From Spisula solida (taxonomy: Eukaryota > Mollusca > Bivalvia > Venerida > Mactridae), in the NCBI GenBank assembly GCA_947247005.1, contig OX365944.1:58200096-58264095 (forward strand): 64,000 nt of DNA, given 5' to 3'. The notes below the pieces were generated by a model, which saw only the letters and a list, made by a program, of their open reading frames with translations, was not told the origin of the DNA and ran no database searches. The stretch's first letter is position 1; every line of letters starts with the position of its first letter. Shown in pieces: positions 47,905 through 61,574 of this stretch. The translations under genes were made by a program, and so were the position numbers.

Positions 47905-50900
47905 AAAATAATGTAGTATAAGTCTGTTAGTATAAGTCTAACTAACCAACTAACAGACTTATACTACATTATTTGGTGTATCGATCAGCCGACTAACCAA
48001 ATAACTGACTTATACTACATTATTTGGTGTACTGATCAGCCAACTAACCAACTAACAGACTTATACTACATTATTTGGTGTACTGATCAGCCAACTAACC
48101 AACTAACAGACATATACTACATTATTTGGTGTATCGATCAGCCAACTAACCAACTAACAGACTTATACTACATTATTTGGTGTATCGATCAGCCGACTAA
48201 CCAACTAACAGACTTATACTACATTATTTGGTGTATCGATCAGCCGACTAACCAACTAACAGACTTATACTACATTATTTGGTGTATCGATCAGCCGACT
48301 AACCAACTAACAGACCTTTACTACATTATTTGGAGTATCGATCAGCCAACTAACCAACTAACAGACTTATACTACATTATTTGGTGTACTGATCAGCCAA
48401 CTAACCAACTTACTGACTTATACTACACTATTTGGTGTATCGATCAGCCGACTAACCAACTAACAGACCTATACTACATTATTTGGAGTATCGATCAGCC
48501 AACTAACCAACTAACAGACTTATACTACATTATTTGGTGTACTGATCAGCAAACTAACCAACTAACTGACTTATACTACACTATTTGGTGTATCGATTAG
48601 CCGACTAACCAACTAACAGACCTATACTACATTATTTGGTGTATCGATCAGCCAACTAACCAACTAACTGACATATACTACATTATTTGGAGTATCGATC
48701 AGCCAACTAACCAACTAACTGACTTATACTACATTATTTGGAGTATCGATCAGCCAACTAACCAACTAACAGACTTATACTACATTATTTGGTGTATCGA
48801 TCAGCCAACTAACCAACTAACAGACTTATACTACATTATTTGGAGTATTGATCAGCCAACTCCAACTAACAGACTTATACTACATTATTTGGTGTATTGA
48901 TCAGCCGACTAACCAACTAACAGACTTATACTACATCATTTGGTGTATCAATCAGCCGACTAACCAACTAACTGACTTATACTACATTATTTGGAGTATC
49001 GATCAGCCGACTAACCAACTAACTGACTTATACTACATTATTTGGAGTATCAATCAGCCAACTAACCAACTAACAGACTTATACTACATTATTTGGTGTA
49101 TCGATCAGCCAACTAACCAACTAACTGACTTATACTACATTATTTGGAGTATTGATCAGCCAACTAACTGACTTATACTACATTATTTGGAGTATCGATC
49201 AGCCAACTCCAACTAACAGACTTATACTACATTATTTGGAGTATCAATCAGCCAACTAACCAACTAACAGACTTATACTACATTATTTGGTGTATCGATC
49301 AGCCAACTAACCAACTAACAGACTTATACTACATTATTTGGAGTATCGATCAGCCAACTCCAACTAACAGACTTATACTACATTATTTGGTGTATCGATC
49401 AGCCAACTAACCAACTAACAGACTTATACTACATTATTTGGAGTATCGATCAGCCAACTAACCAACTAACTGACTTATACAACATTATTTGGTGTATCGA
49501 TCAGCCGACTAACCAACTAACAGACTTATACTACATTATTTGGTGTATCGATCAGCCGACTAACCAACTAACTGACTTATACTACATTATTTGGTGTATC
49601 GATCAGCCGACTAACCAACTAACAGACTTATACTACATTATTTGGTGTATCGATCAGCCAACTAACCAACTAACAGACATATACTACATTATTTGGTGTA
49701 TCGATCAGCCGACTAACCAACTAACTGACTTATACTACATTATTTGGTGTATCGATCAGCCGACTAACCAACTAACAGACTTATACTACATTATTTGGTG
49801 TATTGATCAGCAGACTAACCAACTAACAGACTTATACTACATTATTTGGTGTATCATTCAGCCGACTAACCAACTAACAGACTTATACTACATTATTTGG
49901 TGTATCGATCAGCCAACTAACCAGCTAACATTATTTGGTGTATCGATCAGCTGACTAACCAACTAACTGACATATACTACATTATTTGGTGTATCGATCA
50001 GCCGACTAACCAACTAACTGACATATACTACATTATTTGGTGTATCGATCAGCCGACTAACGAACTAACTGACATATACTACATTATTTGGTGTACTGAT
50101 CAGCCAACTAACCAACTAACTGACATATACTACATTATTTGGTGTATCGATCAGCCAACTAACAGACTTATACTACATTATTTGGAGTATCGATCAGCCA
50201 ACTCCAACTAACAGACTTATACTACATTATTTGGTGTATCGATCAGCCGACTAACCAACTAACTGACATATACTACATTATTTGGTGTACTGATGAGCCA
50301 ACTAACCAACTAACTGACATATACTACATTATTTGGAGTATTAATCAGCCAACTAACAGACTTATACTACATTATTTGGTGTATCGATCACCCGACTAAC
50401 CAACTAACAGACTTATACTACATTATTTGGAGTATTGATCAGCCAACTAACAGACTTATACTACATTATTTGGAGTATTGATCAGCCAACTAACTGACTT
50501 ATACTACATTATTTGGAGTATCGATCAGCCAACTCCAACTAACAGACTTATACTACATTATTTGGTGTATCAATCAGCCAACTAACCAACTAACTAACAT
50601 ATACTACATTATTTGGAGTATCGATCAGCCAACTAACCAACTAACAGACTTATACTACATTATTTTGAGCGTCGATCAGCCGACTAACCAACTAACAGAC
50701 TTATACTACATTATTTGGAGTATCGATCAGCCGACTCCAACTAACAGACTTATACTACATTATTTGGAGTATCGATCAGCCAATTAACCAACTAACTGAC
50801 TTATACTACATTATTTGGTGTATCGATCAGCCGACTCCAACTAACAGACTTATACTACATTATTTGGTGTATCGATCAGCCGACTAACTGACTTATACTA

Positions 50901-53900
50901 CATTATTTGGAGTATCGATCAGCCAACTCCAACTAACAGACTTATACTACATTATTTGGTGTATTGATCAGCCGAATAACCAACTAACAGACTTATACTA
51001 CATCATTTGGTGTATCAATCAGCCGACTAACCAACTAACTGACTTATACTACATTATTTGGAGTATCGATCAGCCGACTAACCAACTAACTGACTTATAC
51101 TACATTATTTGGAGTATCAATCAGCCAACTAACCAACTAACAGACTTATACTACATTATTTGGTGTATCGATCAGCCAACTAACCAACTAACAGACATAT
51201 ACTACATTATTTGGTGTATCGATCAGCCGACTAACTGACTTATACTACATTATTTGGAGTATTGATCAGCCAACTAACTGACTTATACTACATTATTTGG
51301 AGTATCGATCAGCCAACTCCAACTAACAGACTTATACTACATTATTTGGTGTATCGATCAGCCAACTAACCAACTAACAGACTTATACTACATTATTTTG
51401 AGTATCGATCAACCGACTCCAACTAACAGACTTATACTACATTATTTGGAGTATCGATCAGCCAACTAACCAACTAACTGACTTATACAACATTATTTGG
51501 TGTATCGATCAGCCGACTAACCAACTAACAGACTTATACTACATTATTTGGTGTATCGATCAGCCGACTAACCAACTAACTGACTTATACTACATTATTT
51601 GGTGTATCGATCAGCCGACTAACCAACTAACAGACTTATACTACATTATTTGGTGTATCGATCAGCCGACTAACCAACTAACAGACTTATACTACATTAT
51701 TTGGTGTATTGATCAGCCGACTAACCAACTAACAGACTTATACTACATTATTTGGTGTATCGATCAGCCAACTAACCAGCTAACATTATTTGGTGTATCG
51801 ATCAGCTGACTAACCAACTAACTGACATATACTACATTATTTGGTGTATCGATCAGCCGACTAACCAACTAACTGACATATACTACATTATTTGGTGTAT
51901 CGATCAGCCGACTAACGAACTAACTGACATATACTACATTATTTGGTGTACTGATCAGCCAACTAACCAACTAACTGACATATACTACATTATTTGGTGT
52001 ATCGATCAGCCAACTCCAACTAACAGACTTATACTACATTATTTGGTGTATCGATCAGCCAACTAACCAACTAACAGACTTATACTACATTATTTGGTGT
52101 ATCGATCAGCCGACTAACCAACTAACTGACATATACTACATTATTTGGTGTACTGATGAGCCAACTAACCAACTAACTGACATATACTACATTATTTGGA
52201 GTATTGATCAGCCAACTAACAGACTTATACTACATTATTTGGTGTATCGATCACCCGACTAACCAACTAACAGACTTATACTACATTATTTGGAGTATTG
52301 ATCAGCCAACTCCAACTAACAGACTTATACTACATTATTTGGTGTATCGATCAGCCAACTAACCAACTAACAGACTTATACTACATTATTTGGAGTATCG
52401 ATCAGCCAACTCCAACTAACAGACTTATACTACATTATTTGGTGTATTGATCAGCCGACTAACCAACTAACAGACTTATACTACATTATTTGGTGTATCG
52501 ATCAGCCAACTAACCAGCTAACATTATTTGGTGTATCGATCAGCTGACTAACCAACTAACTGACATATACTACATTATTTGGTGTATCGATCAGCCGACT
52601 AACCAACTAACTGACATATACTACATTATTTGGTGTATCGATCAGCCGACTAACGAACTAACTGACATATACTACATTATTTGGTGTACTGATCAGCCAA
52701 CTAACCAACTAACTGACATATACTACATTATTTGGTGTATCGATCAGCCAACTCCAACTAACAGACTTATACTACATTATTTGGTGTATCGATCAGCCAA
52801 CTAACCAACTAACAGACTTATACTACATTATTTGGTGTATCGATCAGCCGACTAACCAACTAACTGACATATACTACATTATTTGGTGTACTGATGAGCC
52901 AACTAACCAACTAACTGACATATACTACATTATTTGGAGTATTGATCAGCCAACTAACAGACTTATACTACATTATTTGGTGTATCGATCACCCGACTAA
53001 CCAACTAACAGACTTATACTACATTATTTGGAGTATTGATCAGCCAACTCCAACTAACAGACTTATACTACATTATTTGGTGTATCGATCAGCCAACTAA
53101 CCAACTAACAGACTTATACTACATTATTTGGAGTATCGATCAGCCAACTCCAACTAACAGACTTATACTACATTATTTGGTGTATCAATCAGCCAACTAA
53201 CCAACTAACTGACATATACTACATTATTTGGAGTATCGATCAGCCAACTAACCAACTAACAGATTTATACTACATTATTTTGAGCGTCGATCAGCCGACT
53301 AACCAACTAACAGACTTATACTACATTATTTGGTGTATCGATCAGCCGACTCCAACTAACAGACTTATACTACATTATTTGGACTATCGATCAGCCAATT
53401 AACCAACTAACTGACTTATTCTACATTATTTGGTGTATCGATCAGCCGACTCCAACTAACAGACTTATACTACATTATTTGGTGTATCGATCAGCCGACG
53501 CCAACTAACTGACTTATACTACATTATTTGGTGTATCGATCAGCCAACTAACCAACTACCTGACATATACTACATTATTTGGTGTATCGATCAGCCGACT
53601 AACCAACTAACAGACTTATACTACATTATTTGGAGTATCGATCAGCCAATTAACCAACTAACTGACTTATGCTACATTATTTGGTGTATCGATCAGCCGA
53701 CTCCAACTAACAGACTTATACTACATTATTTGGAGTATTGATCAGCCAACTAACCAACTAACTGACTTATACTACATTATTTGATGTATCGATCAGCCAA
53801 CAAACCAACTAACAGACTTATACTACATTATTTGGTGTATCGATCAGCCAACTAACCAACTAACAGACTTATACTACATTATTTTGAGCATCGATCAGCC

Positions 53901-54017
53901 GACTAACCAACTAACAGACTTATACTACATTATTTGGAGTATCGATCAGCCGACTAACCAACTAACAGACTTATACTACATTATTTGGAGTATCGATCAG
54001 CCAACTAACTGACTTAT
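47905..54017. repeat. 51-bp satellite, left block (about 120 copies)
   Basis: Unit TTATACTACATTATTTGGTG, TATCGATCAG, CC(G/A)ACTAACCAACTAACAGAC, 51 bp. Shorter variants are 49 bp (ccaactccaactaac) and 43 bp (ccaactaacagac). Higher-order copies exist: the rare junction CCAGCTAACATTATTTGG is at 49921, 51776 and 52514. The leftmost monomer piece (47905-47930) is inverted relative to the rest. The 51-bp period keeps some runs in frame (48848-49171, 17-residue repeats). Confidence 0.98.
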
Positions 54018-55355
54018 GAGCTAATATCAAATTTGGGCAGTTTTTAATGGGTCAATTTGTAAAAAATACAATGTCATAATTTTTATCACAAACACCAATA
54101 ATATTATTTGCTGATATATCTGAATGAGCATAAGATTGTTTCTAACCCTTAAAAGTTGTTTGCTTGTATATAAATTGCTTACAGAAGACATGGTGGTGTC
54201 CTTGCTGTAACGAAAATAAAACTGTGTAAAATTAGAACTATCTTTTAAAAGATATTATACAAAACTTCATACTGTATCTTAGTAGTTCTTACCTTCCAAT
54301 ACAGGTTTTTAATTGTTTGTGATTTTAAAATATGTGTTATATCACTTAAAGATATATGGTCAGTCATTTATGTACATGTAACAAGTTATGTCCTTGCAAT
54401 AACAAAAATTAACAAACACTGTTAAACATGTCGTCAGATTTGCACATAAAATCTACAATTTAATATTGAAGTATATGCAAAGGTTTTATGACGGGATAAT
54501 CAAACGAGTAATATTTAACAGGTACTCGTTTAGAAAACTCATACAGAACCAATATGCTTTTGCAGAAACACTTTTACTTCATGCTGATTACATTATTGAG
54601 CGTTATTTTAAGGACTGTTACTGCAAGGACGTATTTGGTTTCTCTTCTATAAATATCATAAAATCCTACAACCATTCATCTGTTTTCAATCAAAATTATA
54701 AATATACCAATATTTGACATCGTTAGGTAATATCTATTTAATAATTACGGTATTGGGTAATTGCGTAATGTGTGTAACATTAAGGACACAAATTGAAAAT
54801 ACCATTTTACTTGCAATGATGAAACTTCACATTTTGTTCATAAAAATTACAACTGCTCTTTAACGATTTTATCCTTCATTTAAATGTAAATACTTAATAA
54901 TTGTCGACTATTTTCCCGCATTTTATCATAAGTGTTTAAGGTTGTACATGTTGAATTATTACACTGTAACAGCAAGGACATCTATGTGAGAGACAAAGTT
55001 CAAAGCCTCAACAAACACATGTTAATGTTATAAACAGACTATTGTATTCAAATTTGGAAACATTGGATGCTGATATTAAGCTTACATGCTTAAAAAGAAT
55101 AATACTTATGTTGTAAAGTATCCAAAAAGGGCTTTTCGTGATGTTTTAGGGACAAAAGACACGTAACAGCAAGGACAAATTGGGTACATCAGATGCTGTA
55201 AAGAGCTAAATATGCAATATATGTCTGGTTTTTGCGCCGAATTACTAGATTTTAATGTCATTATCAATTATTAGTGCTAAATTTCTGTATTAAAGAGCTG
55301 AAATCAAATCAAAATTTAAAAAGACAGAAAATCTGCTCAAATTTGATATTGGCTC
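54018..55355. mobile_element. 1,338-bp TIR element with TTAT duplication inside the 51-bp satellite
   Basis: Begins GAGCTAATATCAAATTTGGG and ends as the inverse (CTCAAATTTGATATTGGCTC), with TIRs of about 22 bp and two mismatches. TTAT flanks it (54014-54017 and 55356-55359); removing it plus one TTAT rebuilds the satellite junction GACTTATACTAC. Inside are six copies of a 14-bp motif GTCCTTGCNNTAAC: forward at 54198 and 54390, reversed at 54617, 54774 (one variant), 54966 and 55163. An 83-codon ORF (54466-54717) overlaps one motif and has no recognised domain. Four-base duplications are known for several superfamilies, so I leave it unassigned. Confidence 0.9.
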
Positions 55356-56995
55356 TTATACTACATTATTTGGTGTATCGATCAGCCGACTAACCAACTA
55401 ACAGACCTTTACTACATTATTTGGAGTATCGATCAGCCAACTAACCAACTAACAGACTTATACTACATTATTTGGTGTACTGATCAGCCAACTAACCAAC
55501 TAACAGACCTTTACTACATTATTTGGTGTATCGATCAGCCAACTAACCAACTAACAGACTTATACTACATTATTTGGTGTACTGATCAGCCGACTAACCA
55601 ACTAACAGACTTATACTACATTATTTGGTGTATCGATCAGCCGACTAACCAACTAACAGACTTATACTACATTATTTGATGTATCGATCAGCCGACTAAC
55701 CAACTAACTGACATATACTACATTATTTGGTGTATCGATCAGCCAACTAACAGACTTATACTACATTATTTGGTGTACTGATCAGCCAACTAACAGACAT
55801 ATACTACATTATTTGGAGTATCGATCAGCCAACTAACCAACTAACTGACTTATACTACATTATTTGGTGTATCGATCAGCCAACTAACCAACTAACTGAC
55901 TTATACTACATTATTTGGAGTATCGATCAGCCAACTAACCAACTAACTGACTTATACTACATTATTTGGAGTATCGATCAGCCAACTAACCAACTAACTG
56001 ACTTATACTACATTATTTGGTGTATCGATCAGCCGACTAACCAACTAACAGACTTATACTACATTATTTGGTGTACTGATCAGCCAACTAACAGACTTAT
56101 ACTACATTATTTGGTGTACTGATCAGCCAACTCCAACTAACAGACATATACTACATTATTTGGAGTATCGATCAGCCAACTAACCAACTAACTGACTTAT
56201 ACTACATTATTTGGTGTATCGATCAGCCAACTAACCAACTAACTGACTTATACTACATTATTTGGAGTATCGATCAGCCAACTAACCAACTAACTGACTT
56301 ATACTACATTATTTGGAGTATCGATCAGCCAACTCCAACTAACAGACATATACTACATTATTTGGTGTATCGATCAGCCAACTAACCAACTAACTGACTT
56401 ATACTACATTATTTGGAGTATTGATCAGCCAACTAACTGACTTATACTACATTATTTGGTGTACTGATCAGCCAACTCCAACTAACAGACATATACTACA
56501 TTATTTGGTGTATCGATCAGCCAACTAACCAACTAACAGACTTATACTACATTATTTGGTGTATCGATCAGCCAACTCCAACTAACAGACATATACTACA
56601 TTATTTGGAGTATCGATCAGCCGACTAACCAACTAACAGACTTATACTACATTATTTGGTGTATCGATCAGCCGACTAACCAACTAACAGACTTATACTA
56701 CATTATTTGGTGTATCGATCAGCCAACAAACCAACTAACAGACTTATACTACATTATTTGGTGTATCGATCAGCCAACAAACCAACTAACTGACTTATAC
56801 TACATTATTTGGAGTATTGATCAGCCAACTAACTGACATATACTACATTATTTGGAGTATCGATCAGCCGACTAACCAACTAACAGACTTATACTACATT
56901 ATTTGGTGTATCGATCAGCCAACAAACCAACTAACAGACTTATACTACATTATTTAGCGTATCCATCAGCCGACTAACCGACTAACAGAATAATA
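55356..56995. repeat. 51-bp satellite, right block
   Basis: Same units as 47905-54017, about 33 copies, again with 43- and 49-bp short forms. The last units (56930-56995) are diverged (TTTAGCGTATCCATCAGCCG). Confidence 0.97.
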
Positions 56996-57009
56996 CATTG
57001 GTAGTAATC

Positions 57010-58210
57010 CTGATTCACCTCTCCTTAGTTCAGTCAGAGGTTTGTACATTTTTAGCTCACCTGTCACAAAGTGACAAGGTGAGCTTTTGTGATGACTCTT
57101 TGTCCATCATCAGTCTGTCCATCCACAATTGCATATTTACATACTAGAGGTTACAATTTTTGATTAATCATTATCACAATGATCTCAACAAAATTTAAAT
57201 CAAGTTTGATAATGGGTCATCAAGGGACAAAAACTAGGTTACAATGTCAAATCATAGAGCAACCTTGTTTACACACTAGACGTCACGACTTTGGCCTAAG
57301 CTTGATAAAACTTGGTCACAATGATCATCTCCACAAAATCTAGGATCCTTTTGATATTGGGTCATCTGGGGTAAAAAACTAGGCCACAAGGTGAAATCAT
57401 AGAAAACCCCTTTTTACACACTAGAGCCTAATAATTTTGAAACTTGGTCACAATGATCATCTCAACAAAATCTACGCAAAGTATGATATTGTGTCTTCCA
57501 ACGTAAAAAACTAGGTCAAATCATAGATAAACCTTGTGTAGTCACTAGAGGTCACAAATTTGGCCTTATCATTATGAAAATTGATCACATCATCATCTCA
57601 ACAAAATCCAGGTCAAGTTCGATATTGGGTCATCTAGGGTAAAAAACTAGGTCACTAAGTCAAATAATACAAAAACCTTTTGTAGTCACTTTAGGTCACA
57701 ATTTTGGCCTAATCTTTATGGAACTTAATTACAATGTTTCTCTTAACAAAATCTTGGTCAAATTCAATATAGTGTCATCAAGTGTCAAAATTAGGTCATT
57801 AGGTCAAATCATAGAAAAACATTGTGTAGTCTTTTGAGGTCACAATTTTGACCTGATCTTTATGAAAGGTGGTCACAATGATTTTCTCAACAAAATCTAG
57901 GTCAAGTTTGACATTGGGCCATCTGGGTCAAAATCTAAGTCACTACGTCAAATCATAGAAAACCCTAGAAGTTGTAAATGCTTTCTTAGGTCACCATCTG
58001 GGCCTGCATGTACAACTAAGACAGGTGAGCAAACTGGACCCTCTTGCTTATATTGTTATGACAGAACTATAAAAAACAGAATTATCAGTGGATGGAACTC
58101 AGGATTCACAACATCTTAGTTCCGTCTGAGGGTTTAACATGCTGATTTCAGTCCGGTCAAAGCGATATAAAAAATGTACAAACCTTCAGCAGAACTGAGA
58201 TGTCCTGTAT
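57010..58210. mobile_element. Old inverted-repeat element split by pearl-like copy D
   Basis: TTAGTTCAGTCAGAGGTTTG and TACATTTT at 57026-57053 are matched by the inverse AAAATGTACAAACCTTCAGC and AGAACTGAGATG at about 58172-58205. A further direct copy (CTTAGTTCCGTCTGAGGGTT) lies at 58115. Pearl-like copy D sits immediately inside the left arm. Confidence 0.6.
57054..58046 (-). mobile_element. Pearl-like element, family 1, copy D
   Basis: Reverse orientation. Begins with the terminal hairpin AGCTCACCTGTCACAAAGTG, has degenerate core units (CACTAGAGGTCACAA, AACTAGGTCA, GGTCAAGTT.GATATTGGG) and ends ...GACAGGTGAGC..., CCCTCTTG. The ACGG tract is reduced. More diverged from B and C than they are from each other, so it is an older copy. 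Confidence 0.85.
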
Positions 58211-59498
58211 TGGGATTATCAAACAGAGGCATTATGATAATAAAGGATAATTACTGTATTAAAGATATTTGGTATCACACGGATATAGCAAACCTGCTCT
58301 ACCAGATCTAGCCACCCAAATATACCACAAACATGTACCACACTTAAGGTAAGATAAATACAATAATATTCCTGCTACAATTTACTAGTATTTAATCAAC
58401 TCAGGGTATAATTGACAATTTCCACCAATTATAAAACAATGAAGAGAGGTACCTACCCTGAGGGTGATCTAACCGTTCCACCACATATAACACATTGTCT
58501 ACATATTTAATCAACAACTAATGCCTATTTACATTGAAACATGGCAGAATTCCTGATAGAAGCACAGTGGGGAAGATGTTGAGATACCCGTTCAGTTACC
58601 TGTACAAGTGTATGTATAGTCTATACCATGCTTACATCATTCACAGTACCACAAGCTTATTACATAACAATTAAACAATTTCCATGCACAGCCCTGGCTC
58701 AAACAAAATTATTGGGATTGTAAACCAGTCTAGGAATGCAGTGATTTCATTGGTCAATCTTAAAATAACACCCAGAACCAACCAATCAGATGCTTCAGAC
58801 TGGTCTCCACTTCCTTAAACACGGATTTCTATAAACTCAGGAATTAAATTGAGATCAAACTCATGAAAAAAATACAGAACAAATTTTAAAGAACAATTTC
58901 AAAGCACTTCAGTGACAAGCTGTGCTATAGATTACCACAAACAATTAGATTTTCTTATCTCTCAGAAAACCATATATTTCATTTCCTGCATTCATCTAGT
59001 ATTCTTGAACAAAGTAATAAATTCTTGAGATGCTAGGGGAATATCAATAAAGGAGCAATTGTGAGTGTGTTGTTCTGTCAAAATTATCCATTTTATTTCC
59101 ATAAAAAGTTCTTAAAATACAATGCATCAGAATGCTTCAAAAGGCTCAAAATATGATATTAATATTTCACAAATGCACCTCAAATTATCAGTAATAGTCT
59201 ATATAATCTGCATCACCAAGTATATCTATTATTATATCCAGCAATATTATTTTCCCATACAATGAATTTTTAAAATACAAAGTATTTATTCCAAAGATCA
59301 AAGGAAAAATTCATTCACTTACACTTCATATAAAACTATTACCTTTTCAAGGTCGAAAAAATATCCAAAAATATACAGAGGCGATAATTGCTTGGAAGAA
59401 AATCACTACATAGAACTAACAAAAATACAGAAAACAGAAATTGCAATCATAAAATCCCAGGAACAATATGTGCTGTATGGAGAACCAGGAATGTGGAG
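58211..59498. other. Mostly unique sequence with a small inverted repeat
   Basis: At 58723-58806 AACCAGTCTAGGAATG and AGACTGGTCT, with inner CATTGGTCAA / AACCAATCAG, form an imperfect ~84-bp foldback that may be a tiny MITE. Otherwise AT-rich and featureless. Confidence 0.5.
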
Positions 59499-60589
59499 AT
59501 TGTGTACGTTACATGGGCAGATATAGTCAGAAACACTCGCACATTGTGTACTTTACATGGGCAGATATAGTCAGAAACACTCGCACATTGTGTACGTTAC
59601 ATGGGCAGATATAGTCAGAAACACTCGCACATTGTGTACGTTACATGGGCAGATATAGTCAGAAACACTCGCACATTGTGTACTTTACATGGGCAGATAT
59701 AGTCAGAAACACTCGCACATTGTGTACGTTACATGGGCAGATATAGTCAGAAACACTCGCACATTGTGTACGTTACATGGGCAGGTCAGAAACACTCGCA
59801 CATTGTGTACGTTACATGGGCGGATATAGTCAGAAACACTCGCACATTGTGTACGTTACATGGGCAGATATAGTCAGAAGCACTCGCACATTGTGTACGT
59901 TACATGGGCAGATAAAGTCAGAAACACTCGCACATTGTGTACGTTACATGGGCAGATAAAGTCAGAAACACTCGCACATTGTGTACGTTACATGGGCAGA
60001 TAAAGTCAGAAACACTCGCACATTGTGTACGTTACATGGGCAGCTATAGTCAGAAACACTCGCACATTGTGTACGTTACATGGGCAGGTCAGAAACACTC
60101 GCACATTGTGTACGTTACATGGGCAGATATAGTCAGAAACACTCGCACATTGTGTACGTTACATGGGCAGATATAGTCAGAAACACTCGCACATTGTGTA
60201 CGTTACATGGGCAGATAAAGTCAGAAACACTCGCACATTGTGTACGTTACATGGGCAGCTATAGTCAGAAACACTCGCACATTGTGTACGTTACATGGGC
60301 AGGTCAGAAACACTCGCACATTGTGAACGTTACATGGGCAGATATAGTCAGAAACACTCGCACATTGTGTACGTTACATGGGCAGATATAGTCAGAAACA
60401 CTCGCACATTGTGTACGTTACATGGGCAGATAAAGTCAGAAACACTCGCACATTGTGTACGTTACATGGGCAGATAAAGTCAGAAACACTCGCACATTGT
60501 GTACGTTACATGGGCAGATATAGTCAGAAACACTCGCACATTGTGTACGTTACATGGGCAGATATAGTCAGAAACACTTGCACATTGTA
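59499..60589. repeat. 44-bp satellite, about 25 copies
   Basis: Unit CAGAAACACTCGCACATTGT, GTACGTTACATGGGCAGATA, tagt (44 bp), with a 36-bp short form lacking atatagt (GGGCAGGTCAG) at about 59780, 60084 and 60299. The GCTATAG variant at 60043 and 60258 and the last two short forms give a 215-bp higher-order repeat. Overlapping plus-strand ORFs follow the array. Confidence 0.97.
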
Positions 60590-61185
60590 ATCATGTTGTA
60601 CATTGTCCGTATATCTGATAATTGTCTCTCTATGAAAGTAAATATTCTGGTACCCATGCATATCGTATATATATTTGTATAACATAAACTGTATATATTA
60701 TTTTGGTAATAAAATATGTTTCAACTAGAAGTGAATATTCACTGAGTATGAGTATAAACGACTTTATCGACTCTGAGTCCCGGGGAATAGACTTTCGTCC
60801 AGGAAATTCGACACCGTGAAAGACGACAGTGATACTTTTATTTGTGTTTTTATTAAAGTACCCTGATGAAAAACTATGCCCCACAGTGGAATTTAGACAG
60901 CTAACATTGTCTCCTGGGTGGGGATTTAGACATAAAAAAATGAAAATTACTAATTCCCCCTGGGTCGCCCGCTGCAAAGTCACTTACTTCACAGTTCCTA
61001 ATTTTGATATATTGTCACAATTATATATCGAACACATTGAAAGTTTATCAGGCGAGTTTATGTTTATACCGATTCTCGTTTGACTTTGAACGCACTATAG
61101 GCATAAACATGTTTTGTTTGTTTAAACATGGCAAATTATGGCACCTCACTTCTGTTGGCACTTGCAATGATACTGGAGGTGTAAC
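60590..61185. other. Unique region with overlapping ORFs on both strands
   Basis: A 117-codon minus ORF (60630-60983) and an 84-codon plus ORF (60829-61083) overlap. The segment 60755-60990 has more CpG and a more mixed composition than its surroundings, so an exon or transposon fragment is possible. I recognise no domain in either frame and no splice structure. Confidence 0.4.
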
Positions 61186-61290
61186 ACTGAGATCCACCCC
61201 TGTAGTATTGTATGGTACCTACAGATTCACCCCTGTATAATTATATGGTACCTACAGATTCACCCCTGTAGAACTGTATGGTACCTAGTA
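61186..61290. repeat. 31-bp tandem repeat, three copies
   Basis: CCACCCCTGTAGTATTGTAT, then GGTACCTACAGATTCACCCC, repeated with small changes. Confidence 0.9.
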
Positions 61291-61574
61291 TATAAATGTT
61301 CATACTGAAACTACAAAACTTTGCCAAACTATGCAAGATTATCCTTCAGTATATCAATGGTAGATAAGTTTATGTGACATTTATCCCGGAACATTCATCA
61401 TTACGGAAATCAGTTCATACGACTATGTTTGATAACTATTAGTGTATATCCAAGCTGACATAACCACACTCGACAAGTACGATGCTAGAGACTTATTCAT
61501 TCATATTTTCAGTTTGCTTTTGGTTTAACACCTTTTCAGAACATTCTTTCAGTTATATGGTACCCAATTAACTT
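61291..61574. other. Unique spacer
   Basis: Nothing recognised. Confidence 0.5.

Noticed and set aside
54466..54717. 83-codon ORF inside the TTAT-flanked element as a transposase
   Set aside because: Too short, no catalytic motif, and it includes one of the repeated 14-bp non-coding motifs.
47905..56995. CRISPR-like array (51-bp repeats)
   Set aside because: Units are continuous tandem copies without unique spacers, and the context is eukaryotic.
60630..61083. Overlapping 117- and 84-codon ORFs as a gene
   Set aside because: They conflict with each other in strand, and neither has a recognisable motif; the CpG-richer composition alone is not enough.
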